A stretch of DNA of 64,000 nucleotides from Eucommia ulmoides (Eukaryota; Streptophyta; Magnoliopsida; Garryales; Eucommiaceae), in assembly GCA_016647705.1 (NCBI GenBank), contig CM028333.1:27440743-27504742 (forward strand), in the 5' to 3' direction. Position numbers and translations under genes: made by a program. Below, piece after piece: positions 22,746 to 34,079 of the stretch. The notes beneath the pieces are model-generated. The model was not told the DNA's origin and made no database searches. It worked only from the letters and a program-made list of their open reading frames with translations. How positions within the stretch are numbered: position 1 is the stretch's first letter; every line of letters starts with the position of its first letter.

Positions 22746-25700
22746 TTTTGATTTTTTTTTTTTTTCCCTTTTAGAAAGGAACATCGAATATATAAGCGGA
22801 AGCGGCGTCAAAAAGAGTTGACAAAAATTGCTAAGTTAAAGCTTTAGGAGATCCATCCCATGGCATCAATGAAGTTCCAGTCCCAGGCAAGGAACACGAA
22901 CATCCAAATAGTCTTGGCAAGGAGAGTCAGATTAGAGAATGGGGAGATTAGTAGGGTGAGGTCCTCCAGGAAGAGAAATGCCTTTTAGTAGACCTTGACC
23001 TGTGGCCACCGACCCCTGCTGTTCTGAAAGAAGCACACTCTTATATCGCTATCCTGGATTCATCTTCATAACTTTTGCTATCCTGGATTCATCTCCGTAA
23101 CTTTTGAGATGATCCGAAAAAGGATACTACATAAATCAACAGGGAGATATCATTAATTGTTTCTGGTTGCTGTTGTTTAGGGCTCTTAGCATGAAACTAG
23201 AATTCAGTAGGAAAATGATCCCCCAATAACTTTAAACTTTGTACCCATAATATCCCATTTTTGTTGGTACACTAAAGTTGGTACTCCATATGGCCAGGGG
23301 ACGAAAGACTTGGCATCACAGTTTCTCACCGACAACTTTCGATTTTATTTGACTTCAAAAATAAATTTTTACAAAAAGGAAAAAATAGTTTTTCATAAAT
23401 TTGCAAAAACCCGAATTAAAAGTTGGAGGTCCCGAATTTAAAAATTTAAGAGCCAATTTGGTAAATTGGACCTTTAAACTTACAATTATAAATTTTAGGG
23501 ACTAAATTGAAAATGAAGAAATTAAATTAAGACCTCGAGGTTTTAATTGACATTTAAAAGTTCAATTAAATGTTTCCATTTTAAAATTTGATTGAAACAA
23601 ATTTGCAATCGAGAAATTGAGGCTAAAGTAAAAATTAAAAATACGAAATCAAAGTTCATAAGGTTTTAAATAACACTTCAAAATGTCAATTGGGTTTGAA
23701 TCAAGTCCAATTGAAGTGCTAGGATCTTAAGATCCTTTATAAATCAATTGAAACAAATTTTCAAATTGAAAAGTTTAGGGGCTTAGTTCAAATATTAAAC
23801 AATTTCAATTGACATTTAAAAGGCCAATCAAAGTATAGATTTTACAATTAAAGTCTTCTAGGATCCAATTGAGTCTTGAAAGACCCTAATTCGATTAATC
23901 GAATCTTCAATTGAGATTTCAAAAAATCAAGGAAACTTTGGGACCAAAATTAAAATCTCAAAAACGTTTCATCCAGCTCTATTTTGTCAAATTGATCTTA
24001 CTTTTCAAAAATTTACATGTTTTCAAGCATTATTTTTTTTAAGCTCAATTTTAATAAAACTCTTTCAAACCAAACTTTTGAAATACTTTCAATTTCACCT
24101 CTAGACTTTGATTTATTTTGCAAAATGTAGATTCCCAGAAATCCATTGAATAATTTGGTGGATTATTTTTCCTTTCAATTTCTAATCAAACATTGGATGA
24201 TTTTATTGCATAATTTTATTTAGTTTTTTTTTTTTTTTTTATTCTATTGAAATTTCAAAATTTTCATGTTTTCAATTTCACTCCAATAAAATTGGGATTG
24301 GATAAATAAAAAGTTTCTCTTTCACTACGAAGTTTGGATAAGATTAGCCTAGGATACCATTTGGATTGGATAAAAGAAATTTTTAGATTTTCATAACATT
24401 AATAAAAATAAATAAATGGGGTACAACGTGCAATTTGGATGAGCTGCGCATTCACAAATGCACAACATTTTTTTTACCTTTTTATTTGTATATAAATACA
24501 TCCTCCCCCCCCCCCCCCCCCCCCCCTATTTTCATACGCACAACTTCATGGAGCTTACCCCTTCACTTAAAAACCCTTTCCCGAATCACAAAAAAAAATA
24601 CTCAGACAATTTTTTAAAGAGAAAAAAAAAATGGTCAAGATCAAAGAAAAAAAAGGTTTATGATTTTTTATTTTTTTTATGTACAATAGGAACCCCTTTG
24701 AACCTTCCTTTTTATAGAGAAGGTTTTACCCTATTTCGTTAAAATGGTTGCAAATGAGAAGGGTACATCTTGGCTTTAAAAGAGACGATTCCCAAGGTTT
24801 ATATCCCTAAAACAAAACAATATATATGTATATACATCCTATGTTTATGGCGTAATTTTGATTGATCAATGAGTTTAAATAAGTGTTAGTGGTGTTTGTT
24901 ATTTTCTTCTCTAAAAAAATAAATCACTTCTTCAAAATGTGGAATTGGGGAAAAATTGTGAAGAAACAGATTAAAGTAAAAACACCTTTAAAATTAGAGA
25001 ATCTTGGTTCCAATTTCCATGAGCTTTAAGGAATGACATTGAAATGTTTTCAAATGCATCATTTTAATTTGGAAAAAAGAAGAAGAAAGTGAATGCTTCT
25101 CAAAATCACATCCCCTTTTCACCAAAAATTATGTACATTAAATCCTTATTAAATACTTCATGATTAGGTGCTTGAAATATCTCTATTTTTGCAATATATT
25201 TTTCATGAACTTAGAATGTCAATTGTTACTTGAATAATATATGAATTTTGTGTAGCTCGATCCAATTAACATTTTTGGTGTCATTATTTTTTCATTCGAA
25301 ACCATTACATTCACTTTCAGTCTATTTTAAGTGTTTTTTCCTTCGCTTTTTCTCAATTTTGATTTTCTCAACTTTTCAAGTTGTTAAAGTCCTCTAACAA
25401 AAAATTATATTTTGACCCAACTAATGTTTCTCATGTTTTGAACTTTTGCATTTAAAGTCATTTTTATATAGTTTCATACAATTTAAAGTTTCAACTCTTT
25501 GGAAAACTTATGAATTCTCATCTAAAAAATGACACTTTAGTCCCCTTTAATTATGTCAAAATCAGGCATATTAATACATGCTGACCATATGTTTAACCCA
25601 GAGTGCAACCAAATCCGTACCCATATTTCAACATGTTACTATGTATTGTTTTATATACCATATGTTATTACATGCTTTTTCTTCTTCTTCTTTTTCTTCT

Positions 25701-26396
25701 CTTTGTGTTTTTTTTTTTTTTTTTATTAAATAATCGTTAAAGTACATGTCATACTTTTCTATTAGAAACATGCTTTTTTGTCCTTGCATGTTCAAATACA
25801 TGTCTAACTTATGCATATTCATGTTATTTTTTTGGATAGTAATCCTACCACATATCAATGCATGTTTGTCTTTAAAAACATGCCAAATCATAATCTTGTT
25901 TGAGATAAGCCCTATAGACAATTGAAGTTGTCATATTTTAGGTCTATTTCGAGAAAAAAATATGAACTAAATAAATAACTAATCATAGACATTTTTCTAT
26001 TTTAAAAATCACCCTATCTGTATTATATAGTTGATAAAATACCATGGACATTCACCCGAAATATCTTAACCTTTAATTTTAAGTAAAAGAAGTAATATCG
26101 TAAACATTTGGTAATTGATATCCTAAATTATTGAATCAATACTTAATAAGTTAGTTATATTAGCTTGTAGAGTCTTTTCTCTATTGATAATGGTAATTGT
26201 TTTTCTTAAGATCTAGTGACTTAATATATCATTCAAACTCAATGTTAAGCAGCGATTAATATTTAGTTAACATTCACTAAATTGTCTAAATTTTCATTCA
26301 AAATATATACAATATCAATTCACTAATTGATGTTAACTAAGTAAGGATTTAAGAGGAAATATCCTCACTAGATAACGCTAACTAGCGTTTCCTTTC

Positions 26397-26430
<34 letters not shown>

Positions 26431-27143
26431 GGTAAGATCTCATGAATGTGTAGTGGAACTTTGGTAAAATGTGCATCGAGAATAAAAAATAACTTACATT
26501 GGCCGAAGGTTAACAGACTAGAAAAGCTAGTTTTGCGGACTAAATAATTTTTCTCCATATTTTCTTAAACTAAACCAAAGGAATTCTCATAATTTCAAAA
26601 ATTATTTTTTTTAAAATTTCAAAAATTACTTTTGAATTCTAAACCAAACGACTAGGCTTTAATTTCAATAAGTTGTAGTCTTTAGAATGAACACGCAAAG
26701 GACAATTTCCTATATTAGTTTTGTGAAAAATGACTATCTAGAGGCTAGGGAATATACATGGTAACAACACAACTAGCATAATTCTTTCTAAAAAGCAGTA
26801 CATGTGGATATCAAAATTAAGAGGAAGACACGACGATTTATTATGCCAAATTTTGTTGGTTTCAAATCTCTGGTGAAGGTTAACTCCACTGATTTTTTAT
26901 TTTTTTATTTTTTTGTAAGGTTTTTTTATGATGTCGCAAATCTAATGGATGACAATGATAACTTTTGTAAATAAAACATGAAAATAAAGCTAACATCTCA
27001 AGAATGTGCTGTGGCATTTTGGCAAATTGTGCTTTGGGATTGAAAATTAACTTGCATTGACCAAAGGCTAGACTAGAGATGATACTTTTCAGTACTAAAT
27101 CTTTTTTATCCATTTTTTTTATGACCTAAACTAAAGGATTTCA
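22746..27143. other. AT-rich intergenic DNA
   Basis: No supportable gene. Features seen: a 30-base phrase (CTATCCTGGATTCATCT) repeated at 23,050-23,105; AT-rich sequence with many GGACTAAATTGAAA-like phrases at 23.3-24.4 kb, typical of decayed LTR DNA; a C run at 24,505-24,526; a T run at 26,401-26,427; and an imperfect direct repeat of about 160 bases (about 26,435-26,600 and 26,975-27,140) directly abutting element X. A 47-codon minus-strand frame at 22,844-22,984 is hydrophobic and unrecognised. Confidence 0.55.
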
Positions 27144-27693
27144 TGGTGTCGGAATTTTGATTAACCAGCAGTATGGTCCAGTTAATCCTCACGTGGAGAG
27201 CTGGAGCTGATCTAGAGAGTGCCTTCGGCTAGGCTGGAGCCTTCAATCTCCCTAGAGCTTCATCCTGCACATATATGAGCTATCAGGGAGCTTTTCGGCC
27301 TGATTTTCGGGTCGTTATCTGTACACAGGACGGGGTGTTCCCGGCATGTACCCTCCGGCTTGAGAGTAAGAGTTTTTGGGGGGGGGGGGGAGGAAAAGAG
27401 GTCGTTTGGATAAAATAAAGCTATTATCTCAAGGTTTCAACCTGTTTAATGGCTTGACAAAGCCTTCCTTATATAGGCGAGGATGTCATTAGCATCCCAA
27501 AAAGTTAGGGCCTTAAGTTTGGTTTACCCCTAATCAGTCTGGCACGTGGAGAGCGTGAGGGGGATTATAGCCATGGGCTTGAGCTTGTGTCATTTGTACA
27601 TTGATGGAGGAACCCATGGGCCAAGCCTATGGGAAGGGCTGGTGTTACATAACAGCCTGATGTTCGTTGATTCCATCAAAAATTGGAAGCCCA
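27144..27693 (-). repeat. X 3' LTR (left on this strand)
   Basis: It begins TGGTGTCGGAATTTTGA and matches 50,618-51,100 closely, sharing CCTCACGTGGAGAGCTG and the CTTATATAGGCGA box. The match is lost after about 27,645, so this copy is shortened or diverged at its inner end. A polypurine tract read on the minus strand (GGGAAAGAAGAAG, about 27,695-27,707) supports a boundary near 27,693. It contains a G run at 27,378-27,390. Confidence 0.75.
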
Positions 27694-28064
27694 ACTTCTT
27701 CTTTCCCGAAGGAGAAGGATGAGAATTCGGTACGGCGGCGGATGAGAGGGAACACCTGGTCCAAATGCATTGGGGGACGTGGGTAAGTCTAATAGCCTGG
27801 TGCCATTTTGACTCTTCTTCTTGGTTACTTTATTTGACTTGGTCTTTCTCTTTGTCTTCTCAGCTCCTAAGAAGAACAAGCCGAGCACCAAGATTTTCAA
27901 GTTGAGAGATCAGGTGATAAGCACCTGCATTAACAATGTCAAAGCGTTGTTGATGTCGTGTTTATACGACGTATACTTTTGGAGTGATCCTCCCCTGCCA
28001 CTACCGGTCCTAAAGAGAAGCTCTAGAAACATTAAGCGAACTCATTCCTACTCGGTAACTTTTT

Positions 28065-28503
28065 CGCACTTTGGCTTTTTGCAATTTTTAGATTGTGGTC
28101 ATCCTTGTTGCAGCAATGGACATCTGATCGCACTACATTTTGTGCGATCTAATACCACTAAATTTAGTTTTGTTAATTGATTAAATAAATTCAAATATTA
28201 GAAATTAATTAATTTTATGTATTTTTGTAGGTTTTTGAAAATGGAATGAAACGGTATTAATTTGAAACAAAACGGATAAAAAACGAAAAACCCATGTGGA
28301 ACCGAATGCGCGTATGAACAGTAGCCCAATGGATGAATAGTTTCTGCATGAATGAACAGTAATTTCATGAATTGTGAACAGTAACCAGCCGCTCCTTGTT
28401 CTCTTCAAATTATGCACCAACTTGTTGGTGCACCTTGAGCAGTGCACCAACTCTTTGGTGCATTGCTCAAGGTGCACCCACCTTTTGTCCCCTCATTTTT
28501 AAG
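28065..28503 (+). repeat. Direct repeat copy 1 (about 435 bp) with hairpins
   Basis: It matches 30,176-30,594 over its length, starting at ACTTTGGCTTTTTGCAATTT and ending CCCCTCATTTTTAA. This copy has an extra palindrome GCACCAACTTGTTGGTGC near 28,413. Both copies contain a hairpin with arms TGCACCAA and TTGGTGCA; in this copy the arms extend with TTGAGCA and TGCTCAA. Confidence 0.8.
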
Positions 28504-28589
28504 GGATAAAGATTTTTTTGATTCATGAGAAATGTCTCGAGTGTCTAATTGGCCCCTAAGAAATGTCATTTGACAATTTGGCCCTTGAC

Positions 28590-30175
28590 ATTTTAAAATA
28601 GTGTCCAATTGGCCCTTCAAGCGAATTTCATTAAGTCAACTAACGGTCAACGTTTCATTAAGGATAATTTAGTTTTTATGCGTACAATGGGATTAATTTT
28701 GCAAAGTCATCTATACTTAAGGGGTCAAAATAGTTTTTTTGGTCTTTCTTAATCAATTGTAAGAACATAATCATTTTTTATTTTTTTTTTGTCTTTCTTT
28801 CTCAATTGAATATGGGAACAATAATTTTATTTTATTTTAATTATGAGAACAATAAATTTATGGGAACAAAACAATATTTTTAAAAAAAAAATATTATTTG
28901 ATTTTTTTTTCATTAAAAAGGGAATTAAAACCCCAAGGAATACAAAAGAAATTATATATCCAACCAAACCAAATACAAACCTCTATAAAAGAAGAAATAA
29001 GAACAATTCCATTATATTCTAAGAATATTGTGCTAAAAATAAGAGAGAAGAACATAATCATATTTTTTTTTTGCTCCCATATTAAAACACAACATCAACA
29101 TAAAAACGAACATTAACATCAAAATGAACATCATCACCAAACCGAACATCAACACCAACGAACACCACCACCAAAACGAACAACACGACTAACGAACACC
29201 GAAATCGAAAACAAAGAATCCCGCCAAAATCGAACCTTGGGGTTTCAATTTCGATTTTAAAATTGAAACAGGAAATCGATTTCGATTTTGATTTTGAAAT
29301 CAAAGAACACCACCGAACATCGCCACTAAAACGACAAATACCATCGAAATCAAACCTAGGGGTTTCGATTTCGAAATCGAAGAACACCACCGAACATCGC
29401 CACCAAAACGACGAACACCATCGAAATTGAACCTAGGGGTTTCGATTTCGAAATCGAACCACGATTTTGATTTCAAAATCGAAGAACACCGCCGAATATC
29501 GCCACTAAAATGAAACCCAAATCGAAACCAAATCGATTTTGAAATCGCAACCCAAACAAAACCGAATCGATTGGGGGTTTCGATTTCGAAATCGAAACCT
29601 CCAATCAATTTGGGTTTCAATTTCAATTGGGGGTTTCGATTTCGAAATCGAAACCCCAATCAATTGGGGATTTCGATTTCGAAATCGAAACCCTAGCCCC
29701 ACTTCCCTTAATCGAAACCCTAACCTCCACTTCCCTTAATTAATCAAAATCGAAGAAGACGAAGAAGACACAAACGACGACGTAAGCGAACAAACACGCA
29801 GAAAACGAAGACGAAGAAGACACAGAAGACGCAGGTGAAGACACAGACGAAGATGGCAAAGAAGATGAAGATGATGCAAGTGAACGAAGGATTGGAGCAC
29901 GCATCACCGATGTGGCAGAGGGATCGGAGCTGAATGAAGGATCGGAGAACAAAGGCAGAGAGGAAGAACACGATCTGAGAAAAAAAATTAAAGAAAAAAA
30001 ATATTTTTAACCCCTTAAGTTTAACAAAATATGTAAATAGATCCCAATCTATTAGTAAGAATAAAATGAGGCATGTACCCTTGGCCAAACGTCACGTGCT
30101 TGTCACGTGACGTTTTCCATCCATTTTCCCCCAATTTTGTTAATGGAATTTGCTTGAAATGCCAATTGGACACTA
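28590..30175. mobile_element. Element with long imperfect inverted ends and an internal palindrome cluster
   Basis: The left end AAAATAGTGTCCAATTGG (about 28,593) is inverted at the right (CCAATTGGACACTATTTT, about 30,155-30,172). Similarity continues as TTCAAGC-AATT-CATTAA and returns about 120 bases inward as ACTTAAGGGG against CCCCTTAAGT. Long degenerate inverted ends suggest a Mutator-like non-autonomous element, but I see no clear 9-11 base duplication. The interior has the TTTCGATTTCGAAATCGAAA palindromes and a purine-rich GAAGACGAAGAAGA stretch (29,750-29,900). No transposase is seen. Confidence 0.45.
29230..29695. repeat. Cluster of TTTCGATTTCGAAATCGAAA-type palindromes
   Basis: At least five perfect or near-perfect copies of a 20-24 base palindrome occur (about 29,366, 29,440, 29,577, 29,634 and 29,667), spaced by ACACCACCGAACATCGCCAC-like or CAATCAATTGGGG-like sequence. 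Because the unit is palindromic, open frames on both strands encode the same peptide FRFRNRNP. Confidence 0.85.
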
Positions 30176-30594
30176 TTTTCGTACTTTGGCTTTTTGCAAT
30201 TTTTAGATTGTGGTCGTCCTTGTTGCAGTAATGGACATCTAATCGCACCACATTTTGTGCGATCTAATACTACTAAATTTAGTTTTGTTAATTGATTAAA
30301 TAAATTAAAATATTAGAAAGTAATTAATTTTATTTATTTTTGTAGGTTTTTGAAAATGGAATGAAACGGTGTTAATTTGAAACAAAACGGATAAAAAAAG
30401 AAAAAACCATGCGGAACTGAATACGCATATGAACAGTAGCCGAATGGATGAATAGTTTCTGCATGAATGAACAGTAATTTTGTGAATTGTGAACAGTAAC
30501 CGGCCGCACCTTGTTCTTTTCAAATTGTGCACCAACTCTTTGGTGCATTGCTCAAGGTGCACCCACCTTTTGTCCCCTCATTTTTAACCCTTTT
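30176..30594 (+). repeat. Direct repeat copy 2 (about 420 bp)
   Basis: Second copy of 28,065-28,503, lacking the extra GCACCAACTTGTTGGTGC segment. It is followed by a TATA-like box and leader-like sequence, which the first copy is not. Confidence 0.8.
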
Positions 30595-32667
30595 TTTTTT
30601 GCTCATTTACCCATGCAATTGAGGAATATTTAAAGGGGGCTGTTGAATCATTTGGAAAAGTCTTGGCCGAGACTTGGAGGAGAGGAATCGGACAGTGAAG
30701 GAGAAAAAGAAGACAATGTTTTTTAGCAGAAAGTTTTCATTCACTTCTCACCATTTTGTTTAAGGGAGAAAACCTGGGCTCGAAGTTAGTTGTGTTGGTA
30801 TTTTGAAGGATCTCATTTGCAAAAATACTAATATACAAAATAATGAGAGGCTAATTCTTTTTATTGGGTTAGGATTAAGGTAAGGTATTTTGGATTTATG
30901 TAATATTGTATTTTTCTTATTTAATTTTGGATATTGTGTAACAATTGTATAACATGAATTTTGTCCTTGAAATGTTATTATTGTGATTGGATTTAATTTC
31001 AAAATATTCTTGTAAAAATTTTGGGTTGAGTCCAATTACTACGAGAACATTAGATAGTGTACTTGTGATCTCGATCTAATGGTTATACAATTATATTCGT
31101 GGGGATTGATTATTGGTTGGATGATTTATACTTAGATGTTAATTCATCGTAGGTTAGTGTAGTGTAGGAATTAAACATCGAAGATAAATCATGCCATAAA
31201 ATAACAATCCATATATTTCTGAGTAGTTCCGTCTTGTAGTTAGGAACACTTATTTACACAAATTCGACTTAAATAAAAAATACAAGAAAAACATATATTT
31301 CAAAATACAGATCCATAATTCCTAATCTAGTATTTTATTTTATTTTGTTTGCATTAATAGTTTTATTTTTCTCATTTTTATTTTATCAAAAATCAAATTT
31401 TGTTTTCATTTCGGAAAGAAAAATAATCGAAAATCGATAGTTACAAGACCGATCCTTGTGGTTCGACACCTGTACTTAAACGCACTATATTACAATATTT
31501 TGTGTTTAATTAAGGGTATTATTTTTTAACGATCAACATCAAAGCTATGGCAAGATTGGTAATGGAGCAGACTGAGGAGGAGGCTAATGAAGAGGCCTCC
31601 TAACAGGCTAGGCAAGAGGAAGTAGCTGCTTAGGCCGCGCCTGCTAGGTTAACACCTGTCGACCCTTCCTCTTGGGCAGCACTTCAGGCGGCTCCTGTCA
31701 GGTCAGAGCCTTCGAGCAAGGTTGAGGCGCCGAGGAGACTTACGACCCCAGTCCATGCCAGGTCGACGACGGTACCCGTGGACGTAATGAGTTCGCGCCC
31801 TAGTAGAGAGAAGGGACAGGGGCAAGCGAAAGGCCAACACGGTGGAGGTGGTGGCTGAGCCTCAGAAAAGGATCCAAGGAGAAAGCCAACAGGGGTCAGT
31901 AAGGTCATGGGTTGTGGATACCGGCCTCTGGCTCGACGGAAGCCCCTGAACACGCCGACCATCCTCCTGAGCTTTCACCTCTCCTGAAGATCGAGCCCGG
32001 TTAGGCAAGAAACCCAACTGTAAGCTTTCCGTCAACCTCTACCGGGATCTCTTGTATGTAAGTTCCCATCTCGATAAGATTTTTGGACTTGGAAATATTT
32101 TTGTTCTTTTATCCATGCTGACCCTTTGGTTGGTGCAGGGCCTCTACGCAGCATCGGAGTTAGCGTTGTGCCTCTACCAGACCACTGTGAAGGTCAGAAA
32201 GTAGGAGAACAAGAAGGTGAGGATGGTAGAGAAGAAGTGCGAGCTAGAGGATGTGGCATAGAAAACCCAGGTGGAATGCGAACAGCTCAGAAAGATGGTC
32301 GACGGTCTGCTGAAAAAAAAAGGCGATGATGGCCAAGGTGCTTGAGGACACCAGGGCCCAAACCGACCAAGCTACTGAGCAATCCAACAATGCCATCCAT
32401 CAGCTCGAGATGATTGCCACTTACTAGGAGAGGCTACTAGAAGAGGCCCAGGCTAGCACTGTGGCGGAGTGGAAGAAGAGCCAAGAATATAGGGCTCTAG
32501 AGAACAACATCGGGACAACAGAAATGAGGCTGGGCTTTAGAGGAGCAGTTAACTCTGTCCGGCGCCAGTTCCCTGAGGTGGACTACAAGAAAATAAGAAT
32601 GGAGTTTGATCCCGCACAGGTCTGGGCCCAACGCCAATGCTGGAGACCAGACCGAGCCCCTTGCTAG

Positions 32668-34079
32668 CGACGAAACTTAGGCCGGTGATGCTCCTTGGTA
32701 GCTTTCCCACAGCCCAGTCAAAAACAATAACTTCAACTTTTTCTTTCTTTTTCGTTTTCTTTTGTTCAATTCAGCCCAGGAAGGGCTTGTAACGACAGGC
32801 TCAGGCCCCACATTTTGTGACAACAATTTTTGGTTAATGAATAAAATTTCTCTTAATCTTTTGATCTTGTCTTGTTTTGCTTTCATTTTCTTGTCTGCTT
32901 GGTTGATGACTTTTGGTCAGTTTTCCTTGCACAATTTCTCTAATTATTATTGCAACTTAATAAAATTGACTGACCTCAATCAATTAAACAATAGACTTGT
33001 TAATCAGCTCAGACACCATTGAACTTTAATAACCAAGAACAGTCACATCGGCCTCGTAAATTTATGGGCTCAATGTATGTCTTTAGCCCGCGCGACTTTT
33101 GGCCACTTGGATATTTTCACAACGAATTATGGTGGTTTCAGCCCGAGCAATTTGTTTGAGCCGACATTTGGAATCTAGTCGGCAAGATGCTTGAAATCAG
33201 CTCGACTCTTCAAAATACATGGAAAGAAAAGCATAAAAAAAAAAAAATTGAGGACCTGGCAAGATCTTCTGCCGGTCCTAGCCTGGTTGCCAATCTATTC
33301 TGACTTGAAAAAATTTCGTACTTAGGACTACCCCACTCATTACAACATCGAGAAAAATTTTAATCTTCCATCAATACTGGGAGATCGGATCAATCCACCA
33401 GCCCTCTACCCTCTCTCAACTATTCCGCCCCCTAGTCGATCACATGAACTCGATTTGTCCTTGTTCGGGTGGTCATTTTGAGAGAAGAGTGTTCGATCTA
33501 AGTAGGATCCTCTCGGTCCATAGACTTTGACACCTCGGTGGAGTCACGTGGCCGGTCATAGGTGAGTTCTCCAATGTCAGGATCGTTCTCGAGCCCTTTC
33601 AGGTTATCTCAATTCTTCTTATAAGAGTATCGTCCCTTTAGGTCGTCTAAGCTTAGCTTGGCCGTAAGAGAGTAGATGCTAGCTGATAGGTCTTCGGTCC
33701 TGTTCGGTGTAACACCATTGGGGAGGTGACATCTAGTCGGTCCCCAGGCTAACACTACCGATCTGTGTAGTAGGCCGATCTTTATCCTCGACGTGACAAG
33801 TAGTCTTTGCCGGGGATGGCACAGAGATTCGGCTAAAGGGCTACTTGTACCGGTCTATGTAAGACAGTGGGCCTGCTCGTCTCTGCCTTTGCTTGAAGAT
33901 GCGACTCATCTCTATCCAGGTTGGCATGGAGGGTTGCTCGTCTCTGCCCTTGCACTTGTGGAGATTTTGGAGATTTGGAGAATTTATTTAAATTGAACAC
34001 CATTTTCATTACTTGAAATTTTCTATTACAATATTCATAAATCAAAATAAAAAATCTAGACATCTAGAGACATAGCTCC
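32668..34079 (-). other. X region between integrase and antisense ORF (3' UTR)
   Basis: No coding sequence is supported. It contains a repeated CTGCTCGTCTCTGCC phrase (about 33,873 and 33,934) and a T-rich stretch. Its position fits the long 3' untranslated spacer of Tat elements. Confidence 0.5.

Larger units (their letters stand above)
28062..31545. mobile_element. Composite insertion in the X antisense ORF
   Basis: X-derived sequence stops near 28,061 and resumes near 31,546. The block consists of a 430-440 base segment (28,065-28,503), an element with inverted ends (about 28,590-30,175), a second copy of the 430-base segment (30,176-30,594), a TATA-like TATTTAAAGGG (about 30,628) and LTR-like sequence ending near 31,545. 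The 430-base copies resemble the promoter half of an LTR, but their ends lack TG and CA, so I do not call them LTRs. Family unknown. Confidence 0.45.
27694..32667 (+). pseudogene. Antisense, intron-containing ORF of element X, split by an insertion
   Basis: Plus-strand coding pieces opposite to X gag-pol: about 27,694-27,780, 27,851-28,061, 31,546-32,056 and 32,141-32,667. Good splice signals separate them: GTAAGT at 27,783 with CTTCTCAG at 27,843-27,850, and GTAAGT at 32,059 with TTGGTGCAG ending at 32,139. The middle piece is a Pro/Ser/Ala-rich linker; the last piece reads ASELALCLYQTTVKVRK, then coiled-coil-like Glu/Lys sequence, then FPEVDYKKIRMEFDPA. These match the general form of the putative gypsy-type transposon protein found antisense in Tat elements; its function is not known. 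It has several stops and a frame change between 32,330 and 32,461, and 28,062-31,545 is inserted in it. The start is not identified. Confidence 0.5.

Noticed and set aside
22844-22984. Hydrophobic 47-codon minus-strand frame
   Set aside because: No start codon at its beginning, no homology I recognise, no neighbours supporting a gene.
29082-29702. Three long minus-strand frames with repeated FRFRNRNP or FDFEIETP
   Set aside because: Produced by the palindrome cluster; the same peptide appears on the other strand.
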